Shown in pieces: positions 1 through 9,500 of a stretch of DNA of 12,971 bases (its first letter is position 1; every line of letters starts with the position of its first letter). Source of the stretch: Symbiodinium natans (lineage: Eukaryota > Sar > Dinophyceae > Suessiales > Symbiodiniaceae); the NCBI GenBank assembly GCA_905221605.1, contig CAJNDS010001330.1, positions 10,001 through 22,971 of the forward strand. The letters are read 5' to 3'. The position numbers and the translations under genes were made by a program. The notes beneath the pieces were generated by a model. That model saw only the letters and a list, made by a program, of their open reading frames with translations. It was not told the DNA's origin and searched no databases.

Positions 1-22
1 TAAACGATTGCTCTTTACAGAT

Positions 23-258
23 AGGTGCCCTCCCTCCTCTTCAGGAAATCTCTTTTCGCTTATTTTGCTTTTTGAAGCGAATAAAACAACGGATAAGAGA
101 GGAAAGGGAATGACTAAGTAAAGACAGGAGCTCTTCAATAGGTGCCCTCCCTCCTCTTCAGGAAATCTCTTTTCCCGTATTTTGCTTTTTGAAGCGAAGA
201 AAACAACAGATAAGAAGAGAGGAAAGGGAATGACTAAGTAAAGAGAGGGGCTCTTCAA
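23..258. repeat. two-copy 118-bp tandem repeat
   Basis: Two head-to-tail copies start at 23 and 141 with the motif AGGTGCCCTCCCTCCTCTTC and end in GAGCTCTTCAAT or a close variant. They differ by a few substitutions and a short indel. The first copy has a small palindrome (TTCGCTT at 54-60 against AAGCGAA at 75-81) that is disrupted in the second. Open frames across it are short and have no protein character. No gene is seen in 1-296. Confidence 0.85.
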
Positions 259-750
259 TTTCTCTCCCTATATCTGATGTTACGTTTCCTTCTTGGGCGG
301 TGCCCTTCTTTCTCCCTTGAAGATGCAGAAAACGATCAGGAAGGACACCCGTTCCATCGCCCATATATAGACAGAGATAAATCATGAGCATCAGCTGGGT
401 TTGCTGCCGATCCAAAATGGGCGTCCCTTTTAATCGCTTTCTGTGTCTTGAAACGAGCAAAAGGGGCACCCTTACTAAGTGTTTTCTTGTGGTGTCACTT
501 TTCTTCGCTTGAAGATGCAGAAAACGATCCAAAAAGGACACCCGTTCCATCGCCCATGTATGGGGAGAGAGATAAATCATGAGCATCAGCTGGGTTTGCT
601 GCCAATCCAAAATGGGCGCCCCTTTTAATCGCTTGCTGTGTCTTCAAACGAGCAAAAGGGACACCCTAAGTGTTTTCTTGCGGTGCCCTTTTCTTCGCTT
701 GAAGATGCAGAACACGATCTTAAAGGACACCTGTTCCATCGCCCATATAT

Positions 751-753
<3 letters not shown>

Positions 754-789
<36 letters not shown>
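754..789. repeat. GA dinucleotide microsatellite
   Basis: An uninterrupted (GA)n tract at the junction of two foldback units. The same junction in the 381 and 576 units holds only a few GA steps. Confidence 0.95.
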
Positions 790-794
<5 letters not shown>

Positions 795-962
795 TGAGCA
801 TCAGCTGGGTTGGCTGCCAATCCAAAATGGGCGTCCCTTTTAATCGCCTTCTGTGTCTTCAAGCGAGCAAAAGGGACACCCTAAGTGTGCTCTTGTGGGG
901 TGTCCCTTTTCCTCGCTTGAAGATGCAGAAAACGATCAAAAAGGACACCCATTCCATCGCCC

Positions 963-966
<4 letters not shown>

Positions 967-1007
<41 letters not shown>
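967..1007. repeat. GA dinucleotide microsatellite, longest tract
   Basis: About 20 AG/GA steps followed by an A run just before the next unit. It occupies the same place in its unit as the tracts at 754 and 1172. Confidence 0.95.
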
Positions 1008-1011
<4 letters not shown>

Positions 1012-1171
1012 AAAATCATGAGCATCAGCTGGGTTGGCTGCCAATCCAAAATGGACGTCCCTTTTAATCGCTTGCTGTGTCTTCAAACGAACAAAAGAAA
1101 ACACTTAGGTTCCTCACTTGAAGATGCAGGAAACGGCCCAACAAGGACACCCGTTCCATCGCCCATATATG

Positions 1172-1190
1172 GAGAGAGAGAGAGAGAGAG
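1172..1190. repeat. GA dinucleotide microsatellite, short tract
   Basis: A shorter GA tract at the last unit junction, followed by a degenerate GGAGAAAGGA stretch. Confidence 0.9.
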
Positions 1191-1231
1191 GGAGAAAGGA
1201 AAAAAATCATGAGCATCAGCTGGGTTTGCTT

Positions 1232-1483
1232 ACATGTTCATTGTTATTCCTTTTGTTTTTTCTAACGGAAATGAACAAGAGAAGAGAAAAATAAGAACCA
1301 GAGGAAAGATGAAAACGAGCACCATCTTCTCTTTGCCTGATTTTTGCATTTCGCCGGTTCATTTCTCTTCCATTCTTTTCATTGCTCTTCCATTTAGAGT
1401 TGCATTCCTGTTGATCTCTCCTCTCTCCTTTCTCTCTCCCTTCTCTTCTCTTGTTCTCCTTTAAATCTCAAAAACACACAGTG
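1232..1483. other. pyrimidine-rich spacer, no gene seen
   Basis: The stretch is rich in TCTCTT and CTTTCTC runs, especially 1390-1465. A 76-codon + strand frame (1234-1464) is open but its Leu/Ser/Phe-rich translation simply mirrors the CT-rich composition. I see no convincing coding or regulatory signal. Confidence 0.6.
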
Positions 1484-1639
1484 AGGAAGACAAGCTTCGA
1501 GGCGCTGGAGCCGTGCCGTTTTCAGGCATCGGCTTGGTCAACGAGTTGCTATTTGTTGTCCGCAAAGTTAGTGTCTTAAGATTGTTCACCGATTGTTGTA
1601 TGATGGTCACTGATTATCCGAGAAGTTTTCGCGGGTCTT

Positions 1640-2337
1640 TTGCAATGGGTGCTGTCGTTGCTTTTTTTTGGTTGGCTCCTTCTCGGCGGGGCAGTGGCTT
1701 CTGCGGTCATGGGAGTGTCCGTGGCGGAGGTGGACTGTAGCGGGTTGTGCGGCTGCATGATTCCAATGCTTGCGGTAAAGGCATGTGTCTCAAGGTGATT
1801 TTCTGCGGGAGTGTTTTCTGCACGAGACGGTTCAGGGCACTGCAGGACTCGCGTCCACTTCAGTTTGTGAAGAAGAGTACGAAGTTCGACAGATTGTCGA
1901 ACCGACGTCTGTACGCGTTGAATGATAATGTAGATGTCTTGAAAGAGTTAGGGCATCTTCATGAGAAGAAGCCTCTTTCAGTAGCAGTGATCTTTGCCGA
2001 CGCACACCAAGCAACAATTGTGCACGACAGCTGGCGAGACTTGGCGTCGGCCGCAGCAGTTTCCCGAGTCAGGAAGACAAGCTCCGAGGCGCCGCAGCCG
2101 TGCCGTCTTCAGGCATCGGCTTGGTCGGACTTGGTCGACCAGTTGCTATTGGTTGCCCGCAAAAATAGTGTCTTAAGATTGTTCACCGGTTGTTGTATGA
2201 TGGTCACTGATTACGCGAGACGTTTTCGCAGGTCTTTTGCAATGGGTGCCGTCGTTGCTTTTTTTTGGTCGGCTCCTTATCGGCGGGGCAGTGGCTTCTG
2301 CGGTCATGGGTGCGTCCGTGGCGGAGGTGGACTGTAG
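1640..2337 (+). pseudogene. possible frameshifted counterpart of the ORF in duplication copy 1
   Basis: The reading frame matching copy 2 opens at 1640 and runs to a TGA at 1796-1798. An 11-base insertion (1784-1794) moves the downstream half into another frame, where the FVKKSTK, NRRLYALNDNVDVLKEL and PLSVAVIFAD segments continue. Where copy 2 ends in TGA after HDS, copy 1 reads TGG and continues into copy 2 sequence until 2337. Copy 1 is therefore either a broken copy or one whose two halves are joined by splicing; GTAAAG at 1775 could act as a donor. Confidence 0.35.
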
Positions 2338-2620
2338 CGGATTGTGCGGTTGTATGATTCCAATGCTTGCGGTAAAGGCAGTGATTTTCTGCGGGGGTGT
2401 TTTCTGCACGAGACGGTTCAGGGCACTGCAGGACTCGCGTCCACTTCAGTTTGTGAAGAAGAGTACGAAGTTTTACAGGTTGTCGAACCGACGTCTGTAC
2501 GCGTTGAATGATAATGTAGATGTCTTGAAAGAGTTAGGGCATCTTCATGAGAAGATGCCTCTTTCAGTAGCAGTGATCTTTGCCGATCCACACCAAGCAA
2601 CAATTGGGCACGACAGCTGA
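2237..2620 (+). CDS. possible ORF in duplication copy 2, hypothetical
   Basis: This is the clearest open frame of the duplicated unit. There is no ATG at the left edge of the frame (it reads TTG CAA TGG), so the true start may be a downstream ATG or an upstream exon. A hydrophobic, signal-like stretch (LLFFGRLLIGGAVASAVMG) and a Cys-containing segment come first. A hydrophilic part follows with RRFRALQDSRPLQFVKKSTK and RLSNRRLYALNDNVDVLKEL, ending HDS-stop at 2618-2620. The NRRLYAL segment resembles a short motif I recall in uncharacterised alveolate and other protist proteins, but I cannot confirm it. Both copies keep the second half open. It could also be a decayed gene fragment. Confidence 0.35.
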   Translation: MQWVPSLLFFGRLLIGGAVASAVMGASVAEVDCSGLCGCMIPMLAVKAVIFCGGVFCTRRFRALQDSRPLQFVKKSTKFYRLSNRRLYALNDNVDVLKELGHLHEKMPLSVAVIFADPHQATIGHDS

Positions 2621-2625
2621 CAGGA

Positions 2626-2956
2626 CACTTCAATGTGCGCACAACGGTGCGCAGCCCGACCCGAGAGACCGCTTGGATCATCCCCCACGCAAGAGCAGAA
2701 GTGATAGCTAGTATTCGTTGCCAACATCTGACTGCGTCTGTACGTTCACATCAAAAAAGAGTAAATTATAAATCGTAAACCCTAAACCCTAAGAGAACGA
2801 AATTGGTGAATTTGTGCTTCAGGTTTCTTGGATTTAGTTTGTTTATAGGTTTTTAAATACAAAACAAGAGAGAACGTCAAATAATACATAAAGGTCCATG
2901 CCACTGAGCCCTATAAGACCCCATAAAGCCCCCATCAACCCTACAAACCGTGTAAG
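2626..2956. other. AT-rich spacer with first telomeric motifs, no gene seen
   Basis: Unique sequence to about 2770, then two CCCTAAA motifs (2778-2791) and AT-rich DNA. From about 2900 the sequence grades into degenerate CCCTAAA-like text. No open frame or splice-bounded island was found. Confidence 0.6.
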
Positions 2957-3108
2957 CCCTAAAGCCCTAAAGCCCTAAAGCCCTAAAGCCCTAAAGCCCT
3001 AAAGCCCTAAAGCCCTAAAGCCCTAAAGCCCTAAAGCCCTAAAGCCCTAAAGCCCTAAAGCCCTAAAGCCCTGAAGCCCTAAAGCCCTAAAGCCCTAAAG
3101 CCCTAAAG
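2957..3108. repeat. 19-copy array of the 8-bp variant CCCTAAAG
   Basis: Nineteen consecutive 8-bp units run from 2957 to 3108. Eighteen are perfect and one, at 3069-3076, reads CCCTGAAG. The unit is one base longer than the 7-bp CCCTAAA found elsewhere in the window, and the array is homogeneous, so it expanded as its own family. Confidence 0.95.
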
Positions 3109-3470
3109 CCCTAAAACCCCAAAGCCCGAAAACCCTACAGTAAAACCCTAAAGCCCTAAAACCCGAAACCCTAACATTGTCCGAAAATCCCTGAGTCCCT
3201 GTCTCGGCATGCTTGCAATGGCCCCAAACCCATGACCCCAAACCCCAAACCCCAAACCGCAAACCCCAAACCCCAAACCCAAAACCCCAAACCGGTTTAG
3301 GGTTGAGGGTTTAGGGTTGAGGGTTTAGGGTTGAGGGTTTGCGAACCCAAACCCCAAACCCTAGACTCTCAACCCCCCCCCCCAAAACCCTAAACCCTAA
3401 ACCCTAAACCCCTAAAACCCTAAAACCCTAAACCCTAAGCCCTAAACCCTAAACCCTAAACCCTAAACAC
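3109..3470. repeat. mixed telomere-like block, both orientations
   Basis: Degenerate CCCTAAAA and CCCGAAA units are followed by CCCCAAA units (about 3227-3293). A short inverted block of TTTAGGG/TTGAGGG follows (3294-3341), then CCCTAAA units again (3384-3470). The switch near 3293 makes an inverted junction. A short non-repetitive piece at 3177-3222 has no clear coding character. Confidence 0.85.
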
Positions 3471-3476
3471 CCTCAG

Positions 3477-3541
3477 TGCGAGGCTGGCTCAGCTGCAGGC
3501 TTTCCGGTACCTCGCGCCTCGGAAGCCTTTGCGTTCTCAAG
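3477..3541 (+). CDS. putative exon (first island found)
   Basis: A unique island follows a CCCTAAA tract ending CCCTCAG and precedes a TTTAGGG tract. One frame reads LAQLQAFRYLAPRKPLRSQ, well mixed and unlike repeat-derived peptides. It meets a TAG three bases beyond the proposed donor. The donor would be GC (GCTAGG at 3542). Another frame (AGSAAGFPVPRASEAFAF) is also open, so the frame is uncertain. Confidence 0.33.
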
Positions 3542-6500
3542 GCTAGGGTTTGGGGTTTCTAGGGTCTAGAGGTTTAGGGTTTAGGGTTTAGGGTTTAGGG
3601 TTTATGGTTTAGGGTTTAGGGCTTAGGGTTTAGGGTTTAGGGTTTAGGGTTTAGGGTTTTGGGTTTTGGATGTAACTAGGGTGAAAGGTTTCGGGTTTAG
3701 GGCCTAGGGTTTCCGGTTTAGGGTCGAGGGTTTAGGGTTGCACATCCTCAAACCTAAAGTGAGGGGTGAAATTCTGCACGGTTCCCCCTGAACTGCATAA
3801 TTCGGGGTGCCTTGGATCTAAAGCCCGAATCTTAAAACCCGAACCCGAAAAAACCTAAATCCTACGCCCTACACCCTAAACCCTAAACCCTAAACCCTAA
3901 ACCCTAAACCCTAAACCCTAAACCCTAAACCCTAAACCCTGAACCCTGAACCCTGAACCCTAAAACTTAAACCTTACACCGAAACTCTGAAAGGGTTCAA
4001 GTTGTAGGGTCTAGGGGGCCAGGCTCCGGCTGCCCTAAAACCCTAAACCCTAGACCCTAAACCCTAAACCGTAAACCCTAAACCCTAAACCCTAAACCCT
4101 CAAGACAAAAGAAGTAAAAATTGTATGTGGTATCATTCTCTCCCAAAACCAAAAGTAGGTTCAAAAAAAACCTTCGGTCAAACTTTTCGGTCAAAACTTT
4201 CGGTCAAAAACGTTTCGGTCAAAACCGTCGGTCAAAACATTTCGGTCACAACGTTATTGGGTCCCAAGCCCTATACAATTTCTATAAATCCTAAACCCTA
4301 AACCCTAAACCCTAAGCACTAAACCCTAACCCTAAACCCTAAACCCTAAACCCTAAACCCTAAACCCTAAACACCACAGCCTGCGACACTGTGCGAAAGG
4401 TCGTGTGGCTGGCGCCCGACTGGTTCTTCTTCGTGCTGGCCCACCAGAACAAGGCCGTACTGGGTCACTGGGTTTCAGGGTTCAAGGTCCTTTGCAGGGT
4501 TTAAGGTTTAGGGTTTGGGTTGAAGGGTTTAAGGTTTCATGAGCTCAGGACTGAGGGGTTTAGGCTTCATGATGTTGGGCAGGGACTTCAGGATTTTTCT
4601 GTTATCCTCGCGACACTTGGGGTGCATCTCGGCTTGTTGTGCTTATGTTTTATTATTATCGGTGCGTGTGGGCTTAATGTGTGGTGTGGTTGTTTTGCTT
4701 ATGGGGCACATCTGCATAGTGGTGCTCCCTGGCTCAATGCGTGGTTGTTTTGCTTATTCGGCGTGTTGCCTTCATGTGTGGCTGTTTGGTTTCTTGGTGC
4801 ATCTTGGCTGACTGTGTGGTTGGCTTGCAATGAAGTTGTCTTGTATGTACCTGACAGTATGTGCAGGGGTTTGAGGTCTTGGGGTTTCGGGTATCTGAAA
4901 GGCTGAAATGTGCGGGTTCCTCAATAGCGGGCTACCTTTTTCTGCACGTTCCTAGAACAAAAATGATTATCGTACGTTGGTTTTGTATGCAATAAAGGGT
5001 TCCCCTATTTAGGGAAATACTCCCCTAAACCAGAAACCCTAAACCTTAAAACCCTAGACCCAGGTGGGTTTGGGGTTTAGGGTTTAAGGAGAGAGCTTCG
5101 TAGAAGGGTCCTGACCAAGGACACGTTACCGCTCTTCGCCCGCGGCAGAAAATATCTACAGCAGTCTCGTACAAGCACAGGACCTTTTCTAGGCCATCCG
5201 CATCCCCATGCCCGTACCCCTTAACAGACAGAAAAGGGTTTAGGGTGTAGGGTGTAGGGTTTGGGGTTTTGGGGTTTAGGGTTTAGGAAGCCATAGTAGA
5301 CAACCTCAATGAAAATGGTCTACTCCAGTAGTTTTACGATAGCTGCACTCAAGTCTAGGGTTTAGGGTTTAGGGTTCAGGGTTTAGGGTTTAGGGTTTAG
5401 GGTTTAGCGAAGGCAAGTTACACGGTCCCTTAATCAACATAGTCCTCACCTTCTTTGAAGGGTTCTGAAGTATGGGCCCTTTGGCTTTATGACCCTAAAC
5501 CCTAAGCCCTAAGCCCTAAACCCTAAACCCTATACCCTAAACCCTAACCCCTAACCCCAAACCCCTAAACCCTAAGCATGTCTTCAACTCTTCCGGAGGC
5601 CATGGCAGATAGCTTGCAGGCGCTGCCAGCGATCTGGCCTGACATAGACTGGAGTTATGTGAAGCAGGGTATCTATTACGGTTATTGGTGAGTGTATATG
5701 AGGTTCCTTTTTAATATCGGTGAGTGTATACCTTGGGTGTCCTTTTGGGGGTACAAGAAATATAAACCCTACTTCATTTGAGAAAAATGCAATCTCTTGC
5801 CAGCTGATACCTCACGCCTCGTCTTTTGTGCTGAGTGACCGTGGGTTTTGTGGCGCCCTGAGCACGTGAGACAAACGCCCAACTGGTGCTCGTGACGCTC
5901 ACCTCCTTAAGCCCTACACCCTAAACCCTAAACCCTAAACCCTAAACCCTAAACCTTAAACCCCACAGGGTTGAGGGTTCTGGTCCTAGGGTGGGTGGGG
6001 TTCATCCAGTTGGGGTTGAGAACGTGTTTGACTTGGCAACTTGGGATTCCCCAACTCTACTTTGGATTTGAAAGCCCTCCTGGTTTCAGGGGTTTAAGGG
6101 TTGCGGAGTTTCATGAGGGGTTTAGGGTTTAGGGTTTAGGGTTTAGGCTTAGGGTTTGGGGTTTTGGGTTTAGGGTTTAGGGTTTAGGGTTTAGGGTTTA
6201 GGGTTTCGTGCGCCCCCCCCCCCCCCCCCCCCCCCAAGGTTCTGAACGGCCTGCGCCAGTGGCTCCAGCGCTGGACGATCATGGCCGTCTCTTGCGACTC
6301 GGGCTCCACAGGATGGGTGGCAGCCCTTGGCAGCCCTAAACCCTAAACCCTAAACCCTAAACCCTAAACCCTAAACCCTAAACCCTAAACCCTAAACCCT
6401 AGACCCGAAACCCTAAACCCTAAACCAAAAACCCTAAACCCTAAACCCTAAACCCTAAACCCTAAACCCTAAACCCTAAAAAGACAACTCAAATCCTAAA

Positions 6501-9500
6501 ACCCTAAAAACAGGTAGAAACCCTAGACGCACTAACGCCTCACAAAACCACCCAAAACCCCCAAAGCGCCAGAAACCCTGCAAGCCCTCGCAAAGCCCCC
6601 CAAGACCTGGAGAACTCCCTTAAAACCCGTAAACAAACCTGTAAAAAGCCTTTATCAAAAAGCCCTATAAAACCCCTGGAAAAGGCCTTTAAAAAGGCTT
6701 AAACCCTTAAAAATAACCTTCGAACAAGCTTAAACCATCCTGAAAAGGCCGTCAAAAGCCCTTAAGCAACCCTCAAAGAAGCCTTAAAACACCTTGAAAT
6801 GCCTACAAAAACCTCAAAAAACCCTTAGGCAATCCCTAAACTCTGAAAACACCTTACTACTGTTTGCTTAAGAACCCCCCCCGCCAAAAAAAATGAACAT
6901 TTTCTTCCTTATGAGGGTAAAGCGGGGAGGATTTCTGGGTTCTACCCTAGACCCTAAACCCTAAACCCTAAACCCTAAACCCTAAACCCTAAACCCTTAA
7001 GACGCCCCAACAAATCTCAAGTTCTTCAGGTGCCGCGGCTTTCGCGGGCATGGTGCTGCTGGGGCCCATGGTCGCAGGCATCGGTTTAGGGTTTAGGGTT
7101 TAGGGTTTAGGGTTTAGGGTTTAGGGTTTAGGGTTTAGGGTTTAGGGTTTAGGGTTCAGGTTTAGGGTTTAGGGTTTAGGGTTTAGGGTTTAGGGTTTAG
7201 GGTTTGGGTTTAGGGTTTAGGGTTTACTCGCAGGTTTTTATGGGCTTTTTGCGGGTTTTCGAGGTCTGGGGGTTTGGGGCTGCGGGTTTAGGAAGGTTGG
7301 GGGTTTGGGTTTGCTGCCAGGAGTAGTCGGTAAAGACTATTTTTTGCGCAGTTTGGTGCTCTTCAGAGCCCTTTTTCGGGCTGGGGGGCGGTGGAGATTC
7401 CCCCAAACCCTAAACTCTAAACCCTAAACCCTAAACCCTAAACCCTAAACCCTAAACCCTAAACCCTAAACCCTAAACCCTAAACCCTAAACCCTAAACC
7501 CTAAACCCTAAATTAAACCCTAAACCCTCAACCCTGAACCCTAAAGCGCGAGAACTTCAGAACAGCGCAGGCGTGCTGCTGCTGTCGTGGCAGCTGGTCT
7601 TAATCCTCCTCATCGTGGGTGCCGTGCTGCCTCTTGGCCAGACCGCGGCCGTTCAGGTTGGGGTTTGGGGTTTAGGGTTTAGGGTTCAGGGTTTAGGGTT
7701 TAGGGTTTAGGGTTTTGCGTTCGGGGGGTTTGTATTTCCTGAGCCCGCCCTGAACCCTAAGCCCCTTGAGGTTGGAGCCTTTCTGCTTGGATGTAGAATT
7801 CGGTATGGGCAAGAGGGTGTTGGGTTGTTTTTCGTTTGTGTGCATGCACGGTTGCACAGCTCGCTGTTGTGAGTCTAGGGCCCTAAACCCTAAACCCTAA
7901 ACCCTAAGCCCTAAGCCCTAAACCCTAAACCCTAAACCCTAAACCCTAAACCCTAAGCCCTAAACCCTAAACCCTAAACCCTAAAATCTGGGCTTGGGGT
8001 CTCAGAAGGGTGCGTGGGCAGGCAGATAGTACTTGGCCAGAAGGGCTGGGGCGAGCGTGCATCGCGTGCCGAACGGCCCGAATATTGTCTATAGTGTACT
8101 TTGAGATGCTCCTTCTTATACTAACAGTCCTGAATAGGGATTATAGTACCCCCTGCCCCTAAACCCTGAACCCTATTAAGGAGCCTAAACCCTAAACCCT
8201 CAACCCTAAACCCTAAACCCTAAACTCTAAACCCTAAACCCTAAACCCTAAACCCAAACCCCAAACCCCAAACCCTAAACCCTAAACCCTAAACCCTAAA
8301 CCCTAAACCCTAAACCCCTAAACCCCTGAACCCCTAAACCCTAAACCTTATTAAGGACTGTTAGTACAAGGGGAACATGCCAAAGCGTACTCGTTGAGCA
8401 GGTGGAGCTTTGACCTGTCTGGAGTAGAACGTGACATGCGACATGCGCACGGAATCTCTGTGAAGGCATATCGCTCTGCCTGGCGAAGCCCCAAACCCTA
8501 AACCCTAAACCCTAAACCCTAAACCCTAAACCCTAAACCCTAAACCCTAAACCCTACACCCTTAGGGTGTAGGCTTTAGGGTGGCCCAAGTCCTAGACCA
8601 AAAAGCCCAGATCCATCAGGCTAGTGGTCCTGGGCTCGGGTGCCTACGCTTGGTCCGTCTTGAAGCCTTTCTGGCGACTCTTTGACTTCGATCCGATCCT
8701 GCCACGTGGCCACACGCCGGGGACGGGGACTTCGGCAAATGACCCGAAACCCCTAAACCCTAACCCCCTAAACCCTAAACCCTAAACCCCAAACCCCAAA
8801 CCCTAAACCCCAAACCCCAAACCCCACACCCCACGCCCCATCAGTACCCCGGGCTGCTAAGACTGGAGTCGGCGTATCCCAGGCACCTCGTAGCCTCCTC
8901 CTCGGGTACTCCTTCTTAGACCTTCTGTGCCGGCCATGCGCATCCTCATGCCCCATACCCCTTAATTAACACCTCCAGTAGTTCCAAGATAACTGCAGTT
9001 AAGTCTAGGGTTTAGGGTTTAGGGTTTAGGGTGTAGAGTGTAGGGTTTAGGGTTTAGGGTATAGGGGAGCCATGGTAGACAACCTCAATCCCCAAAGGCG
9101 AGAAGACGAAAATGGTCTCCTCCAGTAGTTCTACGATAACTGCAATCAAGTCTAGGGTTTAGCGTTTAGGGTGTAGGGTGTAGGGTTTAGGGTTGAGGGT
9201 TTAGGGTCTAGGGTTTAGGGTTTAGGGTTTAGGGTGATTCAAGTCGTATCGACCGCAACGTTTCGGGCATCGCATGAACTACTTGTCTAGCTTCCGCGGG
9301 TAGTTGCACGGCCCCTTGTCTCTTACCTTTTTTCAAAGGGTTCTGAAGTACGCGCCCCTGGGTTTCATAGGCTACATGAGGTCTTTCAGTTTCGCCCTCC
9401 TTTTTAGCATGTCTTCCTACATCCATCCATCTCTCAAGGGCCATCTCCTACTTAGAGGTTCATGGTACTTATTAACCAATTATAACTGTACTTACAACCC

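Larger units (their letters stand above)
297..1231. repeat. tandem array of foldback units joined by GA microsatellites
   Basis: The marker ATCATGAGCATCAGCTGGGT recurs at 381, 576, 791, 1015 and 1206, giving periods of 195, 215, 224 and 191 bp plus a leading half unit from about 297. Within each unit, a stretch starting GGGCGTCCCTTTTAATCGC is followed after a short loop by its imperfect reverse complement, ending AAAAAGGACACCC. Approximate arms are 419-471/490-543, 614-666/681-731 and 829-881/898-949; the fourth unit is more decayed. Units differ in length mainly through the GA tract. Open frames on both strands here repeat the same peptide once per unit (for example ISWVGCQSKM) and come from the repeat, not from a gene. 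Confidence 0.88.
1484..2625. repeat. two-copy direct duplication, period about 587 bp
   Basis: Copy 1 starts near 1484 (GAGGAAGACAAGCTTCGAGG) and copy 2 near 2071 (CAGGAAGACAAGCTCCGAGG). Similarity runs through CAACAATTG and GACAGCTG near 2030 and 2618. The copies are closely alike with scattered substitutions. Copy 1 carries 11 extra bases at 1784-1794, and copy 2 carries about 10 extra near 2127-2136. This is a recent tandem segmental duplication just outside the telomeric-repeat zone. Confidence 0.9.

Noticed and set aside
158-1212. several open frames on both strands in the foldback array
   Set aside because: They repeat the same peptide once per unit and include (RE)n or (LS)n from the GA tracts.
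2957-3108. CRISPR-like array
   Set aside because: The 8-bp units have no spacers; it is a simple tandem repeat.
4520-4906. 128-codon + strand hydrophobic frame
   Set aside because: Its composition follows a degenerate GTGTGGTTG repeat and an overlapping frame is open as well. No family features.
7224-7406. 60-codon minus-strand frame
   Set aside because: It lies between two telomeric arms and is Pro/Lys/Thr-rich, with no start context or partner exon. It was kept only as intron spacer.
2957-8561. a true chromosome-end telomere
   Set aside because: The tracts are short, degenerate, in both orientations, and have unique coding-like sequence on both sides.
8768-8956. 62-codon minus-strand frame
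   Set aside because: Its second half is translated CCCCAAA repeat (GFGVWGLG-type). The first half is antisense to the 8845 island.
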